Of a stretch of 51,411 nt of DNA, positions 25,526-34,361 are shown piece by piece. The stretch's first letter is position 1, and each line of letters starts with the position of its first letter. A program made the position numbers and the translations under genes. The DNA is from Winogradskyella sp. (lineage in GTDB: Bacteria > Bacteroidota > Bacteroidia > Flavobacteriales > Flavobacteriaceae): the NCBI GenBank assembly GCA_030149175.1, contig JASBSA010000039.1, positions 1-51,411 of the forward strand, written 5' to 3'. The notes under the pieces are model-generated. The model saw nothing but the letters and a program-made list of their open reading frames with translations. It was not told the origin of the DNA and did no database searches.

Positions 25526-28500
25526 ATGGTTATACAATTACGATACTGTAAGCTACTCCTACTTAGTCTTTTTATTAATTATTTTTTGGGTGCTCAAAAC
25601 TTTGAGCGGGTTGAAACTATTGTTGGCTTAGAAAATTTGGCTCATAATAACGGAGTTGCTGTCGCAGATTATGATGGTGATAATGATTTAGACATTTTTG
25701 TTGTTGCTAATGCAGTTGAAAATCCCAATGATATTAGTAGTTATAGTCGCTTGTACCAAAACAATAATGATGGTTCTTTTACGGATGTTACAGAGGCATC
25801 GGGTTTGGTTGATCTACTAACTGCTGAAGAAGAAGTCCAACTTACTTTGGCGCAACAAGGTTACAAGTTTAGTGCATCTTGGGGAGACTATAATAATGAC
25901 GGTTTTCCAGATTTATTTCTAACCTATTCTCTAAAGGTTCAATTGTGGAGAAATCTTGGAAATGGTACGTTTGCTAATGTTACAGAAATCTCAGGATTTG
26001 GCGCGACTAACGATTGTTTAAACATTGGTGCCACTTGGTTAGATTATAATAACGATGGCTTCTTAGATATCTATGTAACGGATTGGAGCAGATGCGATTC
26101 TAACTCAATGTATAGAAATAATGGGAATAATACCTTCACAAATATCACTGCAGAATTAGGCCTTACAGAAACAGAATCAAATTACAGCTATACACCATTT
26201 CCTTTTGATGTAAATAATGATGGGTGGATGGATTTAATTGTCACAAATGATTTGGAAGATCCAAATTATTTATACATAAATCAGAATGGTACTTCGTTTG
26301 CAGAAGATGCCGCCACTTACGGATTAGATAACATGATTGATGATATGGGCCTTGCCATTGGTGATTTTGATAATGATGGTGATTTTGATTTTTTCCATAC
26401 AGGAATTGATGAAAATGTTCTTCTTCAGAATAATGGGTCAAATAATTTTTCTGATGCTTCTGCCTCTTATGGAATTACTGGTACAGGTTGGGCTTGGGGA
26501 GCACGTTTCTCAGATTTCGATTTAGATGGTGATGAAGATTTATTTATTGTGAACGGTTATGATTTTGAAGCTAGAGGTCCAGAACAAAATGTCTATTACA
26601 GAAACCTTCATAGTCAAGGGCAACCGATTTTTGAAAACGCTTCAATTGAATTAGGTGTTAATGACAACACAGAAAGCGTAGAAGTGGTAGATTTTGATTA
26701 TGATAATGATGGTGACATAGATTTGTTGATTACCAGTGGAGATGGTTCAGTTATTTTTTATGAAAATAAGATTTTAAACTACGATGATACCGAAACAACT
26801 TTAAATTGGTTTAAAGTTCATTTACAAGGTACAACCTCCAATAGAGATGCTATAGGCACAACTTTAACATTAACAACAACCAACGGAACGTTAAAACGAT
26901 ATTATTCAGGAGTAGGGTTTTTAGGTCAAAGTCTTCAGGCAGTGCATTTTGGATTAGATGATGCAACAGAAGTTCTTACTTTAGAAGTAAAATGGCCTTC
27001 AGGAATAGTAGAGAATTACACCAATATATCTTCAAATACTACAGTAAAGTTAACCGAAGGTGTTGGTCTTGAGATTCTCAACATTCCACCAAGTCAAAAG
27101 ATTTATGGATGTACAGATCCGGTTTCGTGCAATTATAATCCAGATGCAACTTTAGATGACGGTTCATGTGCGTATTTGCCTTCTCAAACTATTGTTGGCA
27201 ATACGAGTTCTTCATTTTTAAGGACAGAGACCTATACTTATAACATCGCTTCGGGTTCTACTGCAAACTGGGTAATTTCAGGTGGAGAATTAATAAATGG
27301 TCAAGGAACAAACACAATAACTGTTAGGTGGCATTTAGAAGATTCAGGAAGAGTAGCTATTACTGAAACAGATGAGCAATGCTCAAGTCAAGAAGTAGCA
27401 ATAGATATTGAATTAGGTGTTGATAATCTTCCTGAAAATGTTTCGATTGCAAGACTATGGAATGAAGCATTATTGGAAGCTATTAGAGACGATTTTGCTA
27501 GACCTACCGTACATGCAAGAAACTTGTTTCACACCAGTGTTGCAATGTACGATGCTTGGGCAATCTACGACGATACAGCTACACCGTATTTAATAGGAAA
27601 CACCGTTCATGGTTTTACAACAGTGTTGGAAGGTTTTACGCCAAATGAAGATTTGGAAGTTTCGGTTAGTAAGGCAATTAGCTATGCTATGTATCGTTTG
27701 ATGACACACCGTTTTCAGAATTCTCCTGGGCTTGAAGAAACTCAGGCAAGGTTTGATTTGTTAATGAATAAACTTGGTTACGATATTAATAATACATCTT
27801 TAATGTACGAAGATGGTGATGCAGCAGCCTTAGGCAACTTTATAGCACAATCAATAATAGATTATGGATTGCAAGATGGATCGAGAGAAGCAACGGGTTA
27901 CGACAATGCCTACTACCAACCAGCAAATCAAGCTTATGCATTAGACGATAACAATAATCCGCCTATTCAAGATCCAAACCGTTGGCAGCCATTAGGTCTG
28001 GATTCATTTATTGATCAGGGAGGAAATATTATAGATAGTAACGTGCCACCATTTTTAAGCCCTGAATGGGGAAATGTTTATGGCTTTGCGTTGAGTGATG
28101 GAGATAAGGTAACCTATCAGCGAGATGGAAATGATTACCACGTATTTCATGATCCATCAGATCCGCCATACATAAGTTTAACCGAAGAGAATGCAGCAAG
28201 TGATGCTTACAAATGGGGATTTTCTATGGTGTCTGTGTGGCAATCACATTTAGATCAAAGTGATGGCGTTATGTGGGATATTTCGCCAAATTCCATAGGT
28301 AATGTGGATATAAGTACTTTTCCGACAAGCTACACTGATTATCCTAGCTTTTACAATTTCTTTGAAGGTGGGTTTAATAGTAGTGGCCATACAATAAATC
28401 CTGTAACAGGAAACCCTTATGAAGTTAACATGGTGCCAAGAGGAGACTATGCTAGAGTCCTTGCCGAGTTTTGGGCAGACGGACCAGACTCTGAGACACC

Positions 28501-29551
28501 ACCTGGACACTGGTTTTCTATACTAAACTATGTAAATGACCATCCGATGTTTGAAAGACGATTTCAAGGCCAAGGTGATATTTTAGATCCCTTAGAATGG
28601 GATGTAAAAGCGTATTTTATACTAGGAGGTGGCATGCATGATGCAGCTGTGTCCGCATGGAGTGTAAAGGGTTGGTATGATTATATAAGACCAATATCTG
28701 CAATTCGTTCCATGGCAGAACGTGGCCAGAGTACAGACAATACATTAGATAATTACCACGTTGGCGGAATAGAATTGATAGATGGTTATATTGAAGTTGT
28801 TGAAGCAGGTGATCCGTTAGCAGGTTTTGTAAACCAACATGTTGGAAAGATAAAACTGTACACATGGAAAGGTCATGACTTTATAGGCGATACAGAAACC
28901 GATCAGGCCGGAGTAGGCTGGATTTTAGCAGAGGATTGGTACCCATATCAAAGACCAACCTTTGTAACCCCACCTTTTGCTGGTTATGTTTCTGGCCACT
29001 CTACATTTTCTAGAACGGCATCAGAGTTAATGACCATGATGACAGGTAGTGAATTTTTTCCAGGTGGACTTGGCGAATTTGTGGCAAGAGCTAACGAATT
29101 TTTAGAGTTTGAAGAAGGTCCTTCAGTAGACGTAGTATTACAATGGGCAACCTACAGAGATGCCTCAGACCAAACAAGTTTAAGTAGAATTTGGGGAGGT
29201 ATTCATCCACCAGCAGATGATATTCCAGGGCGTTTTATAGGTCAGGAAGTAGCCGATGATACATTTGATTTTGCAGTTCCATACTTTAATGGTTCATTAA
29301 ATGTAGGTGAGCATAGAGATCCAATTAATATTTATCCAAATCCTGTAACTGATGATGAGATTTTTATTGCCAATACAGTAGGTACAGAAGCTATCGATAT
29401 TTATGATATAAGTGGTAGAAAGATAGAATTGGCAGAAAGAACTTTTGATATGTTAAACGGTACAACTTTATTAAAACTTAAAGTTGATGCTGCTGGTCTC
29501 TACCTATTGAAGATAAATAATACTTCTAAAATGATCATAGTCAAGGATTGA
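25526..29551 (+). CDS. Secreted FG-GAP/UnbV-vanadium haloperoxidase-like chimera with type IX sorting tail
   Basis: A 1341-residue exported protein. After a signal peptide (about 1-23) come FG-GAP/VCBS-type repeats with Asp-rich calcium loops (DYDGDNDLDIF, DYNNDGFPDLF, DFDNDGDFDFF, about 40-420). An ASPIC/UnbV-like segment (about 430-515) has KWPSGIVENY. A single Cys-rich GCTDPVSCNYNPDATLDDGSC motif lies near 527. From about 640 it becomes a PAP2/vanadium-haloperoxidase-like domain: K1048-x6-R1055-P, S1156-G1157-H1158, and S1220-R1221-x3-G1225-x-H1227-x3-D1231, which is the complete vanadate-binding pattern. The last 80 residues (INIYPNPVTDDE to the end) are a type A sorting domain. I infer surface secretion through PorU/PorV and possible halide oxidation or phosphatase activity; neither activity is proven by sequence. 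Confidence 0.88.
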   Translation: MVIQLRYCKLLLLSLFINYFLGAQNFERVETIVGLENLAHNNGVAVADYDGDNDLDIFVVANAVENPNDISSYSRLYQNNNDGSFTDVTEASGLVDLLTAEEEVQLTLAQQGYKFSASWGDYNNDGFPDLFLTYSLKVQLWRNLGNGTFANVTEISGFGATNDCLNIGATWLDYNNDGFLDIYVTDWSRCDSNSMYRNNGNNTFTNITAELGLTETESNYSYTPFPFDVNNDGWMDLIVTNDLEDPNYLYINQNGTSFAEDAATYGLDNMIDDMGLAIGDFDNDGDFDFFHTGIDENVLLQNNGSNNFSDASASYGITGTGWAWGARFSDFDLDGDEDLFIVNGYDFEARGPEQNVYYRNLHSQGQPIFENASIELGVNDNTESVEVVDFDYDNDGDIDLLITSGDGSVIFYENKILNYDDTETTLNWFKVHLQGTTSNRDAIGTTLTLTTTNGTLKRYYSGVGFLGQSLQAVHFGLDDATEVLTLEVKWPSGIVENYTNISSNTTVKLTEGVGLEILNIPPSQKIYGCTDPVSCNYNPDATLDDGSCAYLPSQTIVGNTSSSFLRTETYTYNIASGSTANWVISGGELINGQGTNTITVRWHLEDSGRVAITETDEQCSSQEVAIDIELGVDNLPENVSIARLWNEALLEAIRDDFARPTVHARNLFHTSVAMYDAWAIYDDTATPYLIGNTVHGFTTVLEGFTPNEDLEVSVSKAISYAMYRLMTHRFQNSPGLEETQARFDLLMNKLGYDINNTSLMYEDGDAAALGNFIAQSIIDYGLQDGSREATGYDNAYYQPANQAYALDDNNNPPIQDPNRWQPLGLDSFIDQGGNIIDSNVPPFLSPEWGNVYGFALSDGDKVTYQRDGNDYHVFHDPSDPPYISLTEENAASDAYKWGFSMVSVWQSHLDQSDGVMWDISPNSIGNVDISTFPTSYTDYPSFYNFFEGGFNSSGHTINPVTGNPYEVNMVPRGDYARVLAEFWADGPDSETPPGHWFSILNYVNDHPMFERRFQGQGDILDPLEWDVKAYFILGGGMHDAAVSAWSVKGWYDYIRPISAIRSMAERGQSTDNTLDNYHVGGIELIDGYIEVVEAGDPLAGFVNQHVGKIKLYTWKGHDFIGDTETDQAGVGWILAEDWYPYQRPTFVTPPFAGYVSGHSTFSRTASELMTMMTGSEFFPGGLGEFVARANEFLEFEEGPSVDVVLQWATYRDASDQTSLSRIWGGIHPPADDIPGRFIGQEVADDTFDFAVPYFNGSLNVGEHRDPINIYPNPVTDDEIFIANTVGTEAIDIYDISGRKIELAERTFDMLNGTTLLKLKVDAAGLYLLKINNTSKMIIVKD

Positions 29552-29574
29552 AATTTATAAATCCACTATTTTTG
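29548..29574 (+). promoter_or_regulatory. Predicted promoter of the sprT-like operon, possibly leaderless
   Basis: TTG (29548-29550), 16-nt spacer, TATTTTTG (29567-29574). The ATG at 29580 lies only 5 nt after the box, so the mRNA would start at or next to the start codon. Confidence 0.6.
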
Positions 29575-29579
29575 CATAA

Positions 29580-30176
29580 ATGCAAAATCAACTTTTAAAC
29601 TTTGTGCCAGAGAAAGCACATGCTCAGGTTAAAGCTTTACTGGCAAAGGATAATTTAGTAGTAAAAGTAAAACAAGAGCGTAAGACCAAGCATGGTGATT
29701 ACAGACAATTGCCTAGTGGTAAACATCAGATAACGGTAAATGCGAATTTAAATGCTTATCGGTTTTTAATTACATTGATTCATGAAATTGCTCACTTCGA
29801 GGCATTTGCTAAATTTGGACGATTTATAAAACCACATGGTAAAGAATGGAAGCTGACCTTTCAGCATTTAATGTTGCCATTTTTAAGGCCAGAGGTATTT
29901 CCGTTAGAATTACTGCCATTACTTGCCAAACACTTTAAAAACCCAAAAGCATCTAGCGATACAGATACACAACTCGCCTTAGCATTAAAGCAATTCGACG
30001 ACTGTGATGATAAAACCTATGTTTTTGAAGTACCTTTGGGAAAATCCTTTAAGCTTTATAACGGTAGAGTATTTAAAAAAGGAAATACCAGAAGAAAACG
30101 AATAGAATGTGTTGAGGTAAAAACAGGTAAATTATATTTGTTTAACCCAAATGCAGAAGTAGAAATACTAGATTGA
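29580..30176 (+). CDS. SprT-like zinc metalloprotein
   Basis: A 198-residue protein of the SprT-like family. The zinc motif HEIAH (in LITLIHEIAHFEAF) is followed by KPHGKEWKLTF, the third-ligand region. Members relate to SPRTN, a protease for DNA-protein crosslinks, but the bacterial role is unsettled. The C-terminal part (FEVPLGKSFKLYNGRVFKKGNTRRKRIECVEV) looks like the small beta domain often present, without the usual Cys-pair zinc ribbon. Its stop TGA shares one base with the ATG of the next gene. Confidence 0.85.
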   Translation: MQNQLLNFVPEKAHAQVKALLAKDNLVVKVKQERKTKHGDYRQLPSGKHQITVNANLNAYRFLITLIHEIAHFEAFAKFGRFIKPHGKEWKLTFQHLMLPFLRPEVFPLELLPLLAKHFKNPKASSDTDTQLALALKQFDDCDDKTYVFEVPLGKSFKLYNGRVFKKGNTRRKRIECVEVKTGKLYLFNPNAEVEILD

Positions 30177-31258
30177 TGAAAAACAAAAATTATTACGCCA
30201 TTTTAATGGCAGGTGGAGTAGGCTCTAGATTTTGGCCAGTAAGTACACAAAACTTTCCTAAACAATTTCATGATATGTTAGGAACAGGTGATACCTTAAT
30301 CCAAAAAACCTTTAATCGCCTCGCTCAACTTATTCCAGAAGAAAATATTTTCATTCTCACAAATGAGCGTTATAATGATTTGGTTTTTGAACAATTACCT
30401 AGTGTTACAAAGCGTCAGGTTGTATTAGAGCCAGCTATGCGAAATACAGCACCATGTATATTGTATGCTTCTTTAAAAATTCAAAAAGAAAATGAAAATG
30501 CAGTAATGATTGTGGCACCAAGCGATCACTGGATAGAGGATGAAGATGCGTTTTCAAACAATGTGCAAACAGCCTTTGATTATTGTGAATCTAACGATGC
30601 CTTAATGACTTTAGGTATTACACCAACCTTCCCAAATACAGGTTATGGGTATATTGAGTATAACAAATCATCTGAAGAAGACATAAAGCCTGTAAATCAA
30701 TTCAGAGAAAAACCAGATTACGAAACAGCAAAATCTTTTTTAGCACAAGGTATTTTTCTTTGGAATGCAGGAATTTTTATGTGGAGTGTAAAATCTGTAG
30801 TCGCTGCGTTTCAAAGAAATCAACCAGAATTATATCAGCTTTTTGAGAGTGGCTATAATGTGTATAATACAGAGTTTGAAGACGACTTTATAAAAGACAA
30901 CTATCCGAAAGCAGAAAACATATCTGTAGATTACGCTTTAATGGAGAAGAGCAATAATGTTTATGTAATTCCCGCAACTTTTGATTGGAATGACCTTGGA
31001 ACTTGGGGAAGTCTTTACGATAAATTAGATAAAGATGTTAATGATAACGCAGTGGTAAACGCTAAGGCTCTAACTGAAGATGCCTCAGGAAATATGATTA
31101 GATCCAAAGAAGATAAGGTCATTGTTGTTGATGGATTAAAAGATTACATCATTGTAGATAAAGACGAAGTTTTGCTTATCTTTCCTAAGGCTAAAGAACA
31201 AGATATTAAAAAAGTACTCCAAAATGTAAAAGCCAACTTTGGAGAAGAATATGGTTAG
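30176..31258 (+). CDS. manC: Mannose-1-phosphate guanylyltransferase
   Basis: A nucleotidyltransferase of 360 residues that makes GDP-mannose from mannose 1-phosphate and GTP, feeding surface polysaccharide and glycan synthesis. It has the pyrophosphorylase loop LMAGGVGSRFWPVST, the FPKQFHDMLG segment, EPAMRNTAPCI, APSDHWIED, NTGYGYIEYN, FREKPDYETA and FLWNAGIFMW. It lacks the C-terminal isomerase domain of long ManC proteins. The frame extends to a TTG at 30173, but ATG 30176 in TGATG overlaps the sprT-like stop and fits translational coupling. Confidence 0.93.
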   Translation: MKNKNYYAILMAGGVGSRFWPVSTQNFPKQFHDMLGTGDTLIQKTFNRLAQLIPEENIFILTNERYNDLVFEQLPSVTKRQVVLEPAMRNTAPCILYASLKIQKENENAVMIVAPSDHWIEDEDAFSNNVQTAFDYCESNDALMTLGITPTFPNTGYGYIEYNKSSEEDIKPVNQFREKPDYETAKSFLAQGIFLWNAGIFMWSVKSVVAAFQRNQPELYQLFESGYNVYNTEFEDDFIKDNYPKAENISVDYALMEKSNNVYVIPATFDWNDLGTWGSLYDKLDKDVNDNAVVNAKALTEDASGNMIRSKEDKVIVVDGLKDYIIVDKDEVLLIFPKAKEQDIKKVLQNVKANFGEEYG

Positions 31259-31261
31259 CAT

Positions 31262-32737
31262 ATGAGTAACGAAAATAAATTCAATTTTTCTGAGGACGAG
31301 AACTCCAGGGTGACAAACGAAATGAATAAAGAGGCTGCCGTTGAAGAAAAAAAGGAAGCGGTAAAAAAGGATGCTCAGGGTCTGTTTGCAAGTATTTCAA
31401 ATTTTCTGAGTGAACTTTTAGATTTCAGGGATGATACCGATAGAGATGCAACAATAGCTGCGATTAAAGCCGATATACCGTTTAAAGGAGCAACAGCATG
31501 GATTTTGGTATGTTCCATTATGGTGGCTTCTGTCGGGTTGAATGCCAATTCTACAGCCGTAGTTATTGGTGCCATGTTAATTTCTCCCCTTATGGGTCCG
31601 ATTTTAGGTGTTGGTTTATCCATAGCAATTAATGACATAGATACACTAAGAAAGTCCATGATTAATCTTGCTGTTATGATTGTTTTAAGTTTATTAACGG
31701 CATGGCTATTCTTTAAGTTTTTCCCTTTAAGTGAGGATACTTCTGAGTTATTAGGAAGAACAAAGCCAGATATTAGAGATGTTCTTATCGCATTTTTTGG
31801 TGGGTTAGCATTGATAATTGCGCGTACTAAAAAAGGAACTATTGCTTCTGTGATTTTTGGTGTTGCTATCGCCACAGCCTTAATGCCACCACTTTGTACA
31901 GCTGGTTATGGTTTAGCTAAGAGTAATTGGGATTATTTTGGTGGTGCAATGTATCTGTTTGGTATCAATACCATATTTATTGCGCTCGCAACTTTTATCG
32001 TTTTGAAGGTACTTCGTTTCCCAATGTTGAAATATGCGAACTCTAAAAAGCGTAAACGTATTTCGCAACTGGCACTCTTAATAGCTATTATTGTAATGGC
32101 ATGGCCTATTTATACTTTTGTAATTGTGCTTAGAGAGAGTCAGATGGACAGTGATTATGAGCAGTTTTTAAAACATGAAATTGAAGAAAACGAATCATTA
32201 TGGTTGCAGCGTGAAAAAATAGAACCCGAGAAAAAGAGAATCACACTTTATTTTAATGGTGAAATTACCGATGCTACTGAGAGTGACCTGAGAAAAGAAC
32301 TTAACAGCTACAAAAACATAAGTGATTTCGATTTGGTAATTAATGGTAACAAAAATGTAAGTACAGAGCGTTTAATGGATCTTTACAACAAAGCACTAAT
32401 CTCAATTGAGCAGCGAGATAGCCTGTTATTGGTTAGGCAGTCTGAAGTTGATACCCTTAAAGCAATCTTTAGTAAGAAAAGCAATCTATTAGATAATAAC
32501 TCCTTTATGCTACTAGCAAAAGATGCTAAAATAAAATTTAATGATTTAAAGTATTTTGGCTACGCTAAAATGCTAGAGTCTAACGATTTCAAAAATATAG
32601 ATACGATGACTATTGCCAATGTTAGTTGGAAAGAGAATATTAGTGACAGTTTAGCATTGGCGAAAGAAGCCGAACTATTACTTTGGTTAAAAAAGGAGCT
32701 TAAAACAGAAAAAGTTAAAATAAAAAGAGATAAGTAA
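31262..32737 (+). CDS. DUF389 integral membrane protein
   Basis: A 491-residue protein. A charged N-terminus of about 70 residues precedes a DUF389 membrane domain (about 78-285) with glycine-rich helices such as VIGAMLISPLMGPILGVGLSI and IFGVAIATALMPPLCTAGYGLA. A long soluble C-terminal region (about 300-491) is rich in charged residues and likely helical. The function of DUF389 proteins is not established; transport has been suggested for some. It starts 3 nt after manC and ends the three-gene run. Confidence 0.85.
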   Translation: MSNENKFNFSEDENSRVTNEMNKEAAVEEKKEAVKKDAQGLFASISNFLSELLDFRDDTDRDATIAAIKADIPFKGATAWILVCSIMVASVGLNANSTAVVIGAMLISPLMGPILGVGLSIAINDIDTLRKSMINLAVMIVLSLLTAWLFFKFFPLSEDTSELLGRTKPDIRDVLIAFFGGLALIIARTKKGTIASVIFGVAIATALMPPLCTAGYGLAKSNWDYFGGAMYLFGINTIFIALATFIVLKVLRFPMLKYANSKKRKRISQLALLIAIIVMAWPIYTFVIVLRESQMDSDYEQFLKHEIEENESLWLQREKIEPEKKRITLYFNGEITDATESDLRKELNSYKNISDFDLVINGNKNVSTERLMDLYNKALISIEQRDSLLLVRQSEVDTLKAIFSKKSNLLDNNSFMLLAKDAKIKFNDLKYFGYAKMLESNDFKNIDTMTIANVSWKENISDSLALAKEAELLLWLKKELKTEKVKIKRDK

Positions 32738-32744
32738 AATGACG

Positions 32745-33512
32745 CTACTGATTCTCTTCTATGTACATTCTACGAACTTTTTTGAATAATTCAGACGAGT
32801 AAACAAACCCTGTAACGGCTTCATTATCTGTTCTAAAGATAGTGTCTTTAGAGCCTTCCCATTCTTTATGGCCATCTTTTAAGAATACGATTTTTTCTCC
32901 AATTTCCATAACAGAATTCATATCATGGGAATTGATAACTGTGGTCATTTGATACTCGTCTGTGATTTCTTGAATGAGATTGTCTATAACAATAGCTGTT
33001 TTCGGGTCTAATCCCGAGTTTGGTTCATCACAAAACAAGTACTTTGGGTTGTTAACAATAGCTCTCGCAATCGCAACACGTTTTTGCATACCTCCTGAGG
33101 CTTCGCTGGGCATTTTATGATGTGCTCCATCAAGATTTACACGTTTCAACACAAAGTCTACACGATCTTCCATTTCGCTCTTACTTTGTTTGGTAAACAT
33201 GCGCAAGGGAAACATGACGTTTTCTGCAATGGTCATAGAGTCAAAAAGTGCGCTTCCTTGGAATACCATTCCTATTTCGGATCGCAGCTCAGTTTTTTCA
33301 TTCCTGCTTAGGTTACTAAATACCTTCCCGTCATAAGAAATGCAACCTTGCTCATATTCAAACAGGCCAAGTAAGCATTTCAAAAACACGGTTTTTCCAG
33401 AGCCGCTCTGACCAATAATGAGATTGGTTTTACCTTTGTCAAAAGTTGTGGAGATGCCTTTAAGAATGTGTGCGTCACCAAACGATTTATGTAAATCTTT
33501 AACTTCTATCAT
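32745..33512 (-). CDS. ABC transporter ATPase, MlaF-like
   Basis: A 255-residue ABC ATPase. Walker A GQSGSGKT is at residues 34-41, the Q-loop follows at MVFQGSALFDSMT, the signature is EASGGMQKRVAIARA and Walker B is YLFCDEPNSGLDPKT. MVFQGSALFDS and the SGLDP tract are typical of the Mla phospholipid transport ATPases. The frame is open 20 codons further up, but those codons lie in the permease gene. ATG 33512 overlaps the permease stop by one base (TAATG) and gives the natural N-terminus MIEVKDLHKSFG. Its partner is the MlaE-like permease upstream. Confidence 0.9.
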   Translation of the reverse strand: MIEVKDLHKSFGDAHILKGISTTFDKGKTNLIIGQSGSGKTVFLKCLLGLFEYEQGCISYDGKVFSNLSRNEKTELRSEIGMVFQGSALFDSMTIAENVMFPLRMFTKQSKSEMEDRVDFVLKRVNLDGAHHKMPSEASGGMQKRVAIARAIVNNPKYLFCDEPNSGLDPKTAIVIDNLIQEITDEYQMTTVINSHDMNSVMEIGEKIVFLKDGHKEWEGSKDTIFRTDNEAVTGFVYSSELFKKVRRMYIEENQ

Positions 33513-34249
33513 TAGCCTAACAATAAACTGGTTAGCAAAAAGTTGAGTAGTATTATTACTACACTGGTCCATACAAAGGATGTTGTACTCGCCTTACCTA
33601 CTTCTAGAGCACCACCTTTCATAAAATACCCATAATAAGATGGTATTGTTGCGAGTATAAACGCGAATACCATGGTTTTGATAAACGCATATGCCATGTG
33701 AAAAGGTATAAAATCATTTTGTACACCCTCAATGTAATTTTCTAAAGTACCATAGCCACCATACACACAGGCTGCTAAACCACCAAGAATTCCAAGAAAC
33801 ATTGCAATTGAAATCACAAATGGATATAATGTTAGTGCAATAAACTTTGGAAAAACTAAGTAATTTATGGCATTAATTCCCATCACTTCCAAAGCATCGA
33901 TTTGTTCTGTAACACGCATGGTACCAATACTAGAAGTTATAAAAGAACCAACTTTACCAGCCATAATAATAGATATGAAAGTTGGGGCAAACTCTAAAAT
34001 AATGGATTGTCTTGTAGCAAAACCCACCAAATATTTAGGTATTAGAGGGTTGCTTATATTCAACGAGGTCTGAATAGCCACAACTCCACCAACAAAAAAG
34101 CCAATAAAGGCCACAATACCCAATGACCCAATTATGAGGTCATCAATATCTTTAAGGATCAATGTTTTTAGTACAGACCATTTAGTGGGTCTGCGAAACA
34201 TATCCTTAATCATAATAAAATAAGAGCCAATATTATGAAGGTACTTCAT
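33512..34249 (-). CDS. MlaE-family lipid ABC transporter permease
   Basis: A 245-residue permease with about five membrane segments. Typical MlaE text is GFFVGGVVAIQTSLNI, FAPTFISIIMAGKVGSFITSSIGTMRVTEQIDALEVMGIN, and YYGYFMKGGALEVGKASTTSFVWTSV. It should work with the MlaF-like ATPase in moving phospholipids between inner and outer membrane. No MCE (MlaD-type) substrate-binding gene is adjacent, so that part must lie elsewhere. Confidence 0.92.
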   Translation of the reverse strand: MKYLHNIGSYFIMIKDMFRRPTKWSVLKTLILKDIDDLIIGSLGIVAFIGFFVGGVVAIQTSLNISNPLIPKYLVGFATRQSIILEFAPTFISIIMAGKVGSFITSSIGTMRVTEQIDALEVMGINAINYLVFPKFIALTLYPFVISIAMFLGILGGLAACVYGGYGTLENYIEGVQNDFIPFHMAYAFIKTMVFAFILATIPSYYGYFMKGGALEVGKASTTSFVWTSVVIILLNFLLTSLLLG

Positions 34250-34328
34250 GTAAGAATTTCTTAGTGCTAAAGTATGAAAAAAGATGAGTTTATTAATGTT
34301 AATTTAAATTAAGATACCTTAAAAACCG

Positions 34329-34336
34329 TATTTTTG
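34329..34336 (+). promoter_or_regulatory. Predicted -7 element of the PafA-type phosphatase gene
   Basis: TATTTTTG matches TAnnTTTG exactly, 25 nt before the ATG at 34362. No good -33 TTG is found at the normal distance. Confidence 0.5.
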
Positions 34337-34361
34337 AAGTTCATAAAATGATAATTTAATT

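Noticed and set aside
31375-31875. Antisense frame of 166 codons opposite the DUF389 gene
   Set aside because: Same reason: complete overlap with a real gene and no independent signal.
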